A DNA stretch of 64,000 nt from Selaginella tamariscina (lineage: Eukaryota; Streptophyta; Lycopodiopsida; Selaginellales; Selaginellaceae), in contig PUQB01000127.1 of assembly GCA_003024785.1 (NCBI GenBank), positions 326,384 to 390,383 on the forward strand. The letters run 5' to 3'. Below are positions 45,390-57,665 of the stretch, in pieces. Every line of letters starts with the position of its first letter. The stretch's first letter is position 1. The translations under genes and the position numbers were made by a program. Under the pieces are notes generated by a model that saw only the letters and a list, made by a program, of their open reading frames with translations, was not told the origin of the DNA and ran no database searches.

Positions 45390-48300
45390 TATACATAAAT
45401 CTGACACAAAGCTCAAAAACAAAAGAACTGAATATCCAATATACATCCTTTCTCTGCAGTAACCTAAAGATAAACTGACAGTGCCCTAAAGGGAAGACAC
45501 GTTTTTAAACTTACTGTATATGTCTTCCAGTTGCCAGTGTTTTTTCAAATATATATTTAGCAGCTTTCCACTTGGCATCTAGTCGTTGAGTATTCTTTTC
45601 ACCTGCCTCCTCGTGTTCTTCTAAAGCACTTCTTTTATATAAAATGTTTATCATATGCATTACGGTGGAAGTATTTTCACATCTTATGATTAAGACACAT
45701 GCCATTGTTGCAAAGTCGAATATATGTATGTCTATAGTGTATAGAACAAAATCTATACTAGATATTTCTCTTTAAGAATCAAGGTCTTTTACTTTTACAT
45801 AAAATAACTAACTAGAGAAAACTTGCGATTAACACCGTTTTTTTTAGCATACTTAACATCTGAGGGGCAGCAACACACCGTGGGGTCTTGTACTGGTTGA
45901 GCGTCCCACCATTGTCCAGTGCATGTTCCATTACCCTCTCAAATGTACCAGGCTCCACCACAGAGAGCTCTAGTGGGCCGATTGTTTCTAGCTGCTCGTG
46001 AGATCACATACCCAGGCTCCACAAATGATGCATCTAAACAATTACAATACTCCTGCAAGACCGAATCGCTCATAGCCCTGCTCTTCCCCATCTTTATCTC
46101 CACAAAGAAGACGTAGTGCCCACGCTCACTGTGCATATCGGCGTGCGTTTGTGTAATCTTTCAGTTCCAGATTAGATTTCCTCAACACAGGCTCTGCCTT
46201 CTCAAAACCATCTGCAGGTCCCTTTCACCGTTCTTGTCTATGTGGATGCTCAGAAGTACATCTCTGCGGCAGACATATCTGAACTGTGGTGAGCAGTTGT
46301 AAAAGCCAGTTATCTTAACGATGTCCCCCAGTCTGTACCTATACAATCCTGCAGTGACAAGATTAATAAATTAGAAGATTTTTTAAGCTTCAATTTGCAG
46401 CATGTAAAGCTGGAGTTACAGTACCTGTGAAGGTAGTGATCACAATCTCGTACTCCTCCCCGACTTTAACATCTGAAAGGCCGACAGGTGGAAGCTCGAC
46501 AAACAGTGAGGATGAGTTGATCAGCTTTCTCATTACTGGTGATACCATTGGAGCGCCGCTTGACAGGAACAAATTCAAAATAAGCAAGGTCCGGTAAGAT
46601 GGTGAAAGTGGTGCTCTCAGGGGATGCTAACGGGTTTACATTGATGGCAATCCATGTCTCCGATGCACCATAGTCACCACATACGAGCGGCACACTACCT
46701 GCATAAAACCGCATCTTCGGAGTGTAGCTCTCCATGGTTCCAGTCATTATCGAGTAGATGTACTTGGCTTCCTTCCAGAGCCTTGCTACAATGCCTTGGA
46801 ATCCCTGCGAGCACTCTGCACGTATAAGACTTGCAAGAGCTCGATCGCCTCCAATCTTCCTATCGAACACGGCCTTGCGGATGGCCGGGTCGGTGATCCA
46901 GCTCGGCAGTGTACCGTGCTCAAAACTGTCTGCCAGGCTCTCCCACACGTCCTCCATGTAGCGGAGTATCTCCACAATGCTGTATACGAATGTGGAGGCA
47001 ATGAACTGGATTTCGTTCCTGTGAAGCAGCCCGAAGAAGAGGTGGCAGAACATCGCTTGACGGTACTGAGGGCAGAAGATGACCTCGTTCGGACTTGAGT
47101 TATAAGTCCGGCTGGTCTCTTTGCTTGAGCGTGAACACATCACTGCGAAAGTAGTTTGTAGTTCCAGTTCCAGCCTTGAGACCTCCTTTTGTAAGGAACT
47201 GCTTTGCCACAATATGCAAATCTCCATGACTTTACCATTGGGATTTATGGGATACAATTCTGCAAAGTGCAAACCAAAAGTGTACGTACACATAAAATAA
47301 CAAAATAAAAATAAAAAGATGGATTTGTACCGCGATCTGAATGCACCAGATATCTGAAAGAGACGAAGGGTTGTAAGAAAGAAGTCTTCTCTCATGGGAA
47401 TTGAGCTTGTTCGTCCCTTGGTCGTTCCGGAGCTAAACAATATAAAAAATGATTAAATATGTATATTTATAAAAACAAAACGGTTTACCTCAAGAAAAAC
47501 ATGTCAAAGGGGCGCTCACTGAGGATTGCTGACTTGTCACCTCTGAGACCCTTCGCACCTCCTCCTCGATGTCAGCGTGCGTTATCAAAGGTAGTCGGGT
47601 CTTAAAGGACTTCCTCATCAGCCATCGCGTCAATCCCATGCTTTTTCAGGTACTCCGTGTTTGCATTCTCCCTCAGTATCTTCTGCAGGACCTCAGCCTG
47701 CACGTCATCAGCATTTCTTGTCATGTCGATGAACTCGTTCACTACTGAAACTCCAGGCATTTTTACTGCACACAAAGAAAAATATAGGAATGATATATAG
47801 TTACCGTATATGTATGGGCATTATATAGGCCCCGGAAAAGATGTGCATTTTCTGAAAATTCTACTAAAAATGATTTCAAGTGGACGGTGTGAGTGCGTGT
47901 CCCAACACCTTAGCTTTGTTTGGTACACAACCGATACCCTTCTCCAAATACTGTAGCTTTGTCTGCGACTGTGTTATAACAACCCTAGTATTATACTTAG
48001 TGAATTAATCTCAGAAACAACAGCTGTGAATCGTGGAATAGAAGAATCAATGGATATCAGCGGTTTAATATATGAATCCTGTTGGTGGTTGCGATCTTTA
48101 TACCACACCTAAACTAGTGTTTAACATAGTATTATACACATTATAATACACGTTTGGGGCCATGGCAGATTTGAAACAGCTGAAAGGTTTTCCTTTCCAC
48201 GGTCATGTTTGTCATGAAGCTGCACGAGATGCGAGGTACTGACATTCGGCACTTGAAATATATATTATTGGCTCCCTTTTTTATTTATATATTATATATA

Positions 48301-48727
48301 GATAGGATTGGCAGAACTATATCTCATGATAGATTCTAGCAATTTGTGTGCTAATAATTTGCTATGTCAACAGATATGTGAAGTGAGGAAAGTATGAACC
48401 ATGTTGTAAACACATTATGATATAGAAATTGGGGCACTCATCATCCATACATGTGTGGCCAACTAAAAGAAGGAAATGTACATAGCCGGACGTGATATGA
48501 CCAAAAGTGGTGTCTACTGGTATAAAGAAGTTTTGAACGTCACATAGGTATATACCGTATCTGTACATGAGTCATATAGTACATTATACTGCATAATGCA
48601 GAAACATGATTCTTTCTTCTAATGTTCCTAACATATTCTATTCATTCCTTGGGATGGCTAGGATGTAATCTATAAAACCCTGAATCCAACATATCTTGTT
48701 CCTTTGATGTATTAAACCCTAAACCCC
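45390..48727 (-). repeat. GH3 segmental duplication, arm 2
   Basis: Reverse copy of 3187-6473. Element F was inserted at its left edge. Element B's target duplication (48802-48806) lies 75 bp beyond its right edge. Confidence 0.85.
45808..47760 (-). pseudogene. GH3 acyl-acid amido synthetase, copy 2 (several frameshifts)
   Basis: Same exon plan as copy 1 (start 47760; exon 1 ends 47489 before GTAAAC; last exon ends at the stop at 45808). Motifs SSGTTKGR, YGASETWIAINVNP and YRLGD are all present. Breaks differ from copy 1: one extra base after HGIDAMADEE, extra bases around ...VMEI / CGKQF and in the ...TLKQETS region, one near ITSNEK and one near RAARTIGP. Five G at 46325-46329 keep the YRLGDIVKITG frame that copy 1 loses. 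It is either a decaying paralogue or a functional gene with assembly errors. Confidence 0.85.
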
Positions 48728-48806
48728 ACTCACAACGTCTACTAGTAACAATTTCTTATTCCTATATCAGTGCATGTGAATATATACAAGATGATAGTTC
48801 ATATGA

Positions 48807-49044
48807 TGTTAGGCCACTACATACAAATTAGAAACCCTCACAAGATCATCCCAACCTCCCTTGAGCTGTCTTTAATCTCCACACATTGCTTTTCAAAAAG
48901 ACTTTCAATATTAAGGTGCCTTCCTTAATTCTCTTATTTCCCTTTTGGATTCTTTATGTACATGTGTCCTTCTAGCGTTTAGGGAATATTTTGGTTTATA
49001 CCTTTCTGAAGAATATTCATTGATTTGTTATATGAGTCATAACA
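48807..49044 (-). repeat. 3' LTR of element B
   Basis: 238 bp, TGTTATGACTCATAT...CCTAACA in minus orientation, bordered by TCATA (reverse of 48802-48806). Partner of 20557-20826. Confidence 0.85.
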
Positions 49045-50798
49045 ATCCTCCAGCAAGTTTTTGTTCTCAAGGGCAATATAACTTACTCAATCAGTTTCGC
49101 ATCGTTAGCCTCGCACATTTACAAAGAATCTACTTGGGACTCATTCCTTATGAATACTCTCTTTAACTAGCTAACATGAAACATTGGGTGCACCCTCACT
49201 CCTTCTGGCAGCCATAGTCAATATGCCACCTTATTGAACACTCCAAATTTTATAATGACATGAGTACCTAGGGAACAACTTATCATTGCCTCCTTCTATA
49301 AGGCCACAATAGTGTTTTACCTTACATGTGTGGTAAATACCACTCGCAGATATACACAATCTCCCACCTATAACTCTTGGAAGCTTCTTTGCTCATTAAC
49401 AAACTTAATAGTTTGGCTCTGAGCTACTTATAAGTTTTTTTTGCACAAATTCTGAATGTTCTCAAGCTCGACACTAAGATCTTTAGCTTCCTCATCCATG
49501 TTGCTTTGGGCCTTCTTACTGTTGTCTTGGGGCCTTCTAAACATATTATAATACGGATTCATCCCAATCCCATTGAGTTGGCTGTTATTATAAGCAAACT
49601 TAAGTAATGAAATATACTTATCCACTAGCCTTCCTTCTAGTTAATAGAGCATCTCAACATATCTTCTAGAATTGGTTTACACTTTCTGTTTGCCCATTTA
49701 TTTTGGGAAGATCTCTGTTACATAGCTTAAGCTTCACTTCCATGCACTTAGAAAAAGCCTCTCTAAAAAGTTAGAAATGAACTTGAAGTCTCAATAACTT
49801 ACAATATCATCTAGAAATCTGTGGATAGAAATATATGTTGTAAATATATCATAGCCAGCTCGGATGCATTCACATTCTTTTTTAATAGAACTAACTTGAC
49901 AAACTTTGTCAACCTATCCACAATGACAACACATGTTCATTTTACCTCTATGTCCTTGGCAAATGAGTGACAAAGTTCATAGAGATATTGCCCCATCACC
50001 TGTCTGGAATAAGTAATGATATACTAATAGCCCACATGGTTTCTTCTTGGACGTCTTTACTTGCTAACACTTGCACAAAGTCTTGCAGTACTCTATGATA
50101 TTAGCTTTCATATTCCTCCAATAGAATTTCCTCTTAATGATTTCATACATTTTTCTCCCCCAAAATGATCAGCCTCTGACTGATCATAATGGAAAATTAA
50201 TATAATACTTGGTTGATTAAATGGTCCACACGAGGAAGATACACATGGCCGTTGTAGTATAGAACTTCATCCTTAAAATGAGAATGGTTGGCTCTAGTTA
50301 TCCTATGAGCTCCTACACGTTGGATTACCTGTTAAATTCATTGACCGTCTTTATTAATGCATTACATAAGTGTGTTTGGAATTCTCCAACCATTCTAGAT
50401 CTCCTAACATGTGACAAAGCATTTGCCACCACGTTAGCCTTCTCCGCATGATGCTCAATAAGAATTTTACCAAATTCCATGAGCTTAACCATCTAGCGAG
50501 CTTGCCAAGAGTTGAGCTCTTTCTGTGTTGAATAGATACACCAAAGGCTTGTGATTTGTAAACACCTTAAAACTTGCACTATAGACATAGTGCCTCCAAA
50601 CTCGTAATGCATTAACAATAACCAGTATCTTTTGCTCATATGTCAAGTATCGTTGCTCTACAAGATTCAAAGTACAACTCTCATAAGAGATAGGCCTCCC
50701 CTTTACATAAGTATAGCTCCAATGGCCACTTCACTTACATCACATGATACCTCAAAAGGCTTAGAGGGATCTACAATACATAAAACTAGTGCACATAC
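49045..50798 (-). pseudogene. Element B RNase H and integrase region
   Basis: RNase H: NLVEQRYLTYEQKILVIVNAL and FKVFTNHKPLVYLFNT (50485-50670). Integrase: a degraded zinc/core region, then DKYISLLKFAYNNSQLNGIGMNPYYNMF (49428-49625). It ends at the D insertion point (CATAC, 50794-50798). It completes the element begun at 20557. Confidence 0.85.
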
Positions 50799-51399
50799 TG
50801 TCACGACCTGATACAGGATACAGGATTCCGAATACATGATACGGGTTGCAGAATTTTCCTATAGGATATTCCTACAGGGATTCCGGATACATGATACGGT
50901 TGCAGGATATTCCTACAGGATATGCCACAGGATATGCCTAGAGGATAAGGGACATGTGGACTCATCTTAGCCTCTGCATGCATGCAGTCACTTTTGCATG
51001 CATGCAACCACTTTTAGCACTCATGCCTAGATTAGCTCTTGGAGTTGTGAGCATAAAAGCTCCGACCTAATTGTTGTACAATCAATTACTATCAACACCA
51101 GTCTTACTACGATCAATTTCGTCTTGTCTTGTTCTTGTCTTATTTCCTGTCCTGCTCTTGTCTCGCTCCTGTTTCCTGTCCTACTCCTGGATCCTGTCTT
51201 GTTCTCGGACCCTATCCTGTTTCTATCTTGTTACTGGATCTTGTCTTGTGCCTTCCTGTCTTGCTCCCGGATCCTATCCTGTTCCTGTCTTGCTCCTAAG
51301 TTTTTAAGTTCCTATCCTACTCTCCGTCATATTCCCAAGTCAAGCCTTCTGGTTCTTGGGATCCTGCTCTCTTCCTGGTTCATGGATCGTGGTTTGACA
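50799..51399 (+). repeat. 5' LTR of element D
   Basis: 601 bp, TGTCACGACCTGATAC...GGTTTGACA. Full of ACAGGAT and CCTGTC-type words. Partner of 39485-40066. Confidence 0.9.
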
Positions 51400-51494
51400 G
51401 TTTGATAGTAAACTGTTTTCATAATTCTCTGTTTCCCAGTTACTTATTTTTTTTTATTCTTTTCCTTCGTTTTCCTCCTTTTCTTTCATAGATC

Positions 51495-52270
51495 ATGACT
51501 GATTTTGAGCACTTCCAACACGAGCACCAAATATTGCTTCATGAGCTGGCCACTTTGCGCCAAGCGGTCACTAATCTGCAAGGTTTCACCAATGCGGCAC
51601 ATGTAGTTGCTGATGCATCCTCCCAAGGCTGCTGCACAGGCTCTCTCTCAGGCATCGGTGATTCCTTCTTCATCGAACTTTTCTTCGGAACCGAAGATCA
51701 GCATGCCCGAAAAGTTCGGTGGCAATCGTGCGGATTTCCAAGGTTTCCTGAATCAGATCCGGCTCTTGATCCGCATGCAACCACGCCGCTTACTCGACTG
51801 ATACACAAAAGGTTGGCCTTTTGGCATCCTTACTAAGTGGATTTCCATGGGCTTGGGTTGCCCCCTTGCTGGAGCGTGACGACCCATTAATGAAAGACTT
51901 TGAAGGTTTCGTGGCTGCCTTTGAAGCCTGCTTTGGAGATCCTGATAAGTACCGTTCGCATGCACGAAGTTATGGAAGCTCACTCAAGGATCCTGACCAG
52001 CTTCCGTCTATGCGTCCGAATTTCAGCAACTTTGCACGAACATTCCATGGGACGAGACTGCATTGATTGAACACTTTCGTTTTGGGTTGAGAGATGACAT
52101 GAAGGACCTTCTCCTTACATTACCGAATGCCCAAACATTAGCAAAATCATGCAACAAGCTTTTCGTTGTGACAACCGTTTATTCGAGCGTCGTCAGGAAA
52201 GATCCCGTTAGCAGTTCCTGCAAACCAATCCTGCAGCTATGGTACATATTCCTGCACCACCTTTTGGAGT
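51495..52270 (+). pseudogene. Element D gag
   Basis: Starts MTDFEHFQHEHQILLHELATLRQAV. Contains MPEKFGGNRADFQGFLNQIRLLIRMQP and PLLERDDPLMKDFEGFVAAFEACFGDPDK, typical of retrotransposon gag of Ty3/gypsy chromoviruses, then YIEHFRFGLRDDMKDLLLTLP. Frame shifts occur every few hundred bases. Confidence 0.85.
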
Positions 52271-55200
52271 AGTTCCTATGGAGGTTGAGAAATCCAAAAC
52301 GTGGCTCTCTTTCTGCTGCTGAGAGCAACGTCGCCGCAGTGAGAACCTATGCTTGTATTGTGTGAAGCAGGACACAAGGTGGCAAATGTCCTATTAAAGT
52401 CAGGAAGTTCAAGACGCGTGAAGTTGAAGCCGAAGTTCAGTCGGAAAACTTCAATGTCCACTTCGTCTAGGAGCCGCGAAGTTGGATGTAGGTGCAAGCT
52501 CTATTGATGCTGCTCATACCATCCCATCACTTAAGTTTCCTGTACATTCATCTTAATAATCGAGAGCTCATGGAGTTTGCCTTGTTAGACACTGGTGCAA
52601 ATGCATGCTTCATGGATGACACTTTGCAACTCAACATGGCATTTCGGTGGTGAAGTTGAAGCGTGCAGTTCCTGTAGAGGTGGCCGATGGGCGTCTGATT
52701 GCTTCTGGTGCAGTTACCCATGCTACCGAACTCTCTCCTGCAGTTATGGCACATTCAACTGTTCAATTTCCTTTCAACTTGATCAAGACTCGGTCGACTC
52801 CCATCATTTTGGGCATGCCATGGTTCGTTGTTGCAAATCCGCAGATCGACTGGAGGTCTAGGACGCTCACGTTTTCCTCTCCGACAGCTAGGATCAATCC
52901 TGTACCTTCCTGTGTGCAGGATACATCCTTAGTATCTGAGGCAGTACAAGCTACAGGATTGACCGTGCCTGTTCCTGTACCAGTGTTGAAGACTCCTCGA
53001 CAGGATTCATCATCAGTTCCTCAGCACATCCGCAGGCTCTCTCCACTCCTGTAAGTTTGCGGTTCCTGTACAGGGTTCTTCCAATCCTGTATCAGTGTCG
53101 AAGGTTCCTCCTCAACAGGATCCACCTCCTGTTGATTCGTCAGCACATTCGCAGGCTTTTCCCACTCCTGCAACCACGGACTCCTGTACAGGATTCTTCC
53201 AATCCTGTACATCAACACCACACAGTTTTTTCCAATCCTGCCTCTTTCTGTTACCCTGCTTCTGTTCCACCCCCAAGATCCTTCCTCTTTTTCAGTCACA
53301 GCTCCCTCCTTCTCCTCTCCGAGTTCTTACCACTACCATGCATGAACTCGCCACTGATCCTGCTCCTTTCCACCTTTTTGCCTTTCAAGTAACTCCTACG
53401 TCCTCTTCTACCTTTCCTGTATCCGACTCCTGTTTTTCAATCCCTTCCCTCCTTCTCCTTCTCCTCCTTCTTCCCTACCATCCAAGTATCACGACTTTAA
53501 GGACGTTTTTGACAAGCACAAGGCTGCAGTTCTTCCTGTTCACAGGTCCTACGACTGTCCTATTGATCTTGCGGAAGGAAAGACTCCACCATTCGGACCG
53601 ATTTATGCATTGTCACCCACAGAGTTGGAGGTTCTTCGTCAGTACATCGAGGACAACTTGGCATCCGGCTTCATTCGTCACTCAAAGTCCCCTGCAGGAG
53701 CCTATCTTCTTTGTCAAGAAGAAGGATGGGAGTTTACGTTTGGTTGTGGACTACAGGGGTTTGAATCAAGTCACCATTCGGAATCGGTACCCGTTGCCAT
53801 TGATCCCGGAACTTCTGATCGGCTGCGAGGAGCAAAGGTGTTCACGAAGATCGACTTACGGGCCTACAACCTTGTACGAATTCGTCCAGGCGATAGTGGA
53901 AGACTGCCTTTCGTACAAGGTATGAACACTTCGAGTACACGGTGATGCCTTTGCCTTACCAATGCCCCAGCCGTGTTCCAAACACATGGTGAACGACATC
54001 TTTCGTGACTTCTTGGACCAGTTTTGGTGATCTACCTCAACGACATTTGATTTTCTCCAAGGACCAGGCGGCACATGACAAGCATTACGACTAGTTTTAG
54101 AGCGGCTTCGCGAGCATGGCCTGTACGCGAAGTTGGAGAAGTGTTTTTTGAAGGGATTGGTGAGTTCTTGGGCTACATCGTCCTCTTGCCGGTGTTTCCA
54201 TGGACATGCACAAGGTGAAGAGCATCGTGGAGTGAGAGGCCCAAGTCTGTACGAGATGTACAATGTTTCCTTGGCTTTGCAAACTTCTACAGGCGGTTCA
54301 TACAGGACTTCTCCAAGCGTGTACTTCCACTCATGGAACTCACCAAGCGCACAGAGCTTTTCTCTTGGTCCGACAAGGCGGAACACGCATTCACAACACT
54401 CAAGGACCCTTCACGACAGCTCCGATTTTAGCACATCCTGACCCTTCTCATCCTTTCTTCATTGAAGTAGATGCCTCGGATTTTGTAGTAGGATCCGTCC
54501 TATCACAAGTTGGAAAAGACAAGTTGCTTTTCCTGTAGCTTTTCACTCTCGTAAGTTCCTTTCGGCGGAGATCAATTACGAATTCATGATAAGGAACTCA
54601 AGGCCATTGTGGATTCGTTCGAGAGTGGCAGCATTTCCTAGAAGGTGCTGCACATCATGTACAAGTTCTTATGGATCACAAAACCTGGAGTATTTTCAAA
54701 CGATTCGAGTTCTCAGTCGGCGACAGGCTAGGTACGAAGTTCCTATCACATTTCTTTCGTCATCTCTACAGGCCGGTTTTCGGAATGTAAGGCGGATGCA
54801 TTGTCTAGACGCTCTTACCTTGCACCAAGCCTGGGCGATCCTGCATATGACTGTCAAAGGCAAGTGTTATTGGTCCTGATCGATTCCGGCTTGCGGCACT
54901 GCAAGTTCATCAGGCTCCAGCAAATTTAACACTCCTACAGGACGTCCGTTCGCAATTGGCTATAGACGACTTGGCAAATAATGTGTTCTCACACATTCAT
55001 CTGACATTGCAAGTTCCTCTCCTGCAGTTCCCGTTCAGACTACAAGTTGTTCACCATACAGGATGGACTCTTGTACCGGGAAGGTCTCCTGTATGTTCCT
55101 TGGTATTTCCAGGACTCTTGTGGTACATGATCGTCATGATACCCCGGCTACAGACATTTTGGTGTGGCCAAGGTAGTGGAGTTGTGACTTGCAACTATTG

Positions 55201-55837
55201 GTGGCCTGGGTTGCAAGGTTTGTGGAAAGTTTGTACGGAGTTGTGACACTTGTAACAGGTCGAAGATGCCTCATCATGCATCCTCTGGTCTTCTTCTCCT
55301 CTTCCTGTTCCTTTTGCTCCTTGGAGATCCATTTCTATGGATTTCCTCACAGATCTTCCTCCTTCTCGTGGATTCGATGCAGTTTTGTGGTGGTTGACCG
55401 TTTCACTAAGCAGGCTCATTTCCTACCCTGCAACAAGACAGCTACAGGTCAACAACTGCTGAGTTGGTGATCCGTGAAGTGTTCCGACATCATGGTCTTT
55501 CTGAGAGCATTGTTTCCGATCGAGGTCCACAATTCATGTCCAAGTTTTGGCGAGAGCTTCTTCGGAGTCTACAGGTTAAAGCGGATCTTTCTTTAGGATA
55601 TCATCCACAAACTGATGGGCAGTCCAAACGCACAATTCAGCCTTGGAACAGTATCTTCGTTGCTTCATCAGTTACCAGCAGGACAACTAGTTGGACCTTC
55701 TTCCAATGGCGGAGTTTGCCTACAACAACTCCGTTCACGCATCTATAGGACAGACACCTTTCTTTGCTCTTATAGGTCACCATCCACGTTTTGACTTTGC
55801 TCCTCCCTCTTCTCCTTCTTCCACTCCTGCGACAATG
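52271..55837 (+). pseudogene. Element D pol (protease, RT, RNase H, integrase)
   Basis: Protease: LLDTGANACFMDDT (about 52585-52625) and STPIILGMPWFVVANPQIDW. A Pro/Ser/Thr-rich linker made of CCTGT-type repeats (52900-53480). [36 protein letters not shown] and [14 protein letters not shown]. RNase [20 protein letters not shown]. Integrase: [32 protein letters not shown] and GYHPQTDGQSKRT. Ordered as in chromoviruses; many frame changes. Confidence 0.9.
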
Positions 55838-56850
55838 CCTCTCATATTCCCAAGTAACCTCAAGTGCAAACGTGTTCATGAGAGCATTATGTAAAGGTTG
55901 AAGGTGTTGTTTTTTCACTTTGAGATCACTTATAGGACTTGTTTATGAGTGGCTTCAAGGTTTTTGAAACACATGCCAACGACCCAATAATGAAATTGGA
56001 GTCGCTAAACCAATGTGGAAGTGAAAAATGTCCATATGACTCACAATCGTGTCCATGTGTTAGCACACATGTCAATAAAATTGGAAGTTTCATGACATTT
56101 TCAAGGCACTTTGGTGTTACAACGAGCTTTGAAATGCTGGTCTTTAAATGATTCATCTTGTAATGGATCAAGCACAGGTAATCTGATGGGCGTGAAACAG
56201 AAAGCATGTGGTGTGCATAGTACTAAGACAAGCAAGTTTGTTGTGCAATCATGTGGCTCCATCTTCTTTTGAATGGCAGTGATCTTCACCAAGTTTTTGC
56301 ACAAGCCTCTGCAGCCTTCAATGATGTACAAGTGTCACACTTGGAAAAGCTAGAGTTTTGCAATCTCCACATCCTTAAAATGAGTATTCCATATGTTATT
56401 GAAGGTACCAGTGCAGATTGCTTGCAGCCTCATCAAAGTGAGGCATTTTCACATGTTGAACCCTAGTTCTCTTCTAACACTACTTCCATTGGATTTATAG
56501 CTGTGATGATGCCTCTCCCAACCCAATCTCATGAAGAAAGAGAATCACCTCATCCATCACAGCAGGCAAGCCATCATCTAGTAAACTCGTGCTACTATTT
56601 GTTTGTGACTCTGCATATTCTGTGTCAGCCTTGACTTCATCAAAAATTCCACAATACAAAAGAACCCTCCTCAAATTTCATTCCCAGAACCTCAACATGC
56701 TTGCAAAGGTGTTCATCCATACGTACACACAAGATCCTTGGGCAATATTGTGACATAATGCATATTATCTCGAACTTCCACAATTCTAGTGCCAACTATC
56801 TCGTTGTTCCAAAGAAGACATACTTTATCTCCAATATTAAACATATCCGC
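55838..56850 (-). pseudogene. E2 transposase remnant
   Basis: Minus-strand pieces: FNIGDKVCLLWNNEIVGTR-type start (about 56850), the VMDEVILFLREIG stretch (about 56525), deletion junction near 56462, then ICTGTFNN, FSKCDTC and YLCLIHYKMNHLKTSI (about 56165). The E1 MDHSKT is MNHLKT here. It keeps the TTTT (56345-56348) and CCC (56188-56190) runs that E1 lacks. Confidence 0.8.
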
Positions 56851-56993
56851 ACATAAATAATTGTGTTATTTATGATATCTGTTTATGCAATATATCTAAG
56901 AAATTTGAATTGAAGGTGCTTAATAATAGCATGAGCAATAATACATAATTATGTATAGGTATAGATTATCATGCTTGATTAATATAACTGGTG

Positions 56994-57665
56994 GGCAAGA
57001 TTAATCCCACCCACGACTCCTTCAGACGAGAATGGTGGTGAGATTAATCCCGCCGCTGACTCTACCCTTCGGAGAGAGTCGTGGATTAATCCCGCTGCTG
57101 GATCTTCGTCGTTGGAGAGATGCGGCGGGATTATCCTGCCGCTATCTCCCTCTGACGAGGAAGAGGCAGCGAGATTAATCCCGCCGTAACACCCTTCCAT
57201 GAGGAAAATTGGCGGATTAATCCCACCCCACAACTCTCACAATAGGGAATAGGTGGGATTAATCTCGCTCACAACTCTCTCTGAAGCTATGATTTCAAAG
57301 AGATCTCGAGAGGTGGTGGATTAATCCCGCCAATGCTTTTATGTGTTCGAAACTAATCGGCAAGATAAATCCTGCCCACAAATCTTTAAAACAGGGAAGT
57401 GGTGGCGAGATTAATCCCGCCACCCCTTCTTTGCCTCCTAGAATGATTGGCAAGATTAATCCTGCTGACAACTCTTTTTAATAAATTTGGGTAACTCTTT
57501 ATCAGTTGAAAGAGTTATTAGCGGGATTAATCCTGCCGCTCTTTTTATAAGCGAAGAAGCATTGTCCGAATTAATTCTGCCATGGTTTTCAAAGAGATGG
57601 TGGCGTGATTAATCCTGCCACTTCTTCTAAGAGGCGAAAAAGAAATGGCCGGATTAATCCCACCG
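56994..57665. repeat. Palindrome array 3 (E2), degraded
   Basis: About 15 units recognisable as GGCGGGATTAATCCCGCC with mostly C-to-T and G-to-A changes (ggcaagattaatcctgcc, ggtgggattaatctcgct). The 8-bp core GATTAATC is kept far better than the CpG-bearing flanks. Spacers align in reverse with those of array 2. Confidence 0.9.

Larger units (their letters stand above)
50799..55837 (+). mobile_element. Ty3/gypsy element D, 5' portion
   Basis: 5' LTR, gag, protease, RT, RNase H and most of integrase. It ends within the integrase C-terminal linker ([15 protein letters not shown]) at the inversion breakpoint; the linker continues in the reversed part at 40650 (GSSPASSSGTDDLQVHLQQ). Confidence 0.9.

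Noticed and set aside
48807-50798. A separate third gypsy insertion (element C)
   Set aside because: Its LTR and TCATA duplication pair with element B at 20557, so it is the missing part of B moved by the inversion.
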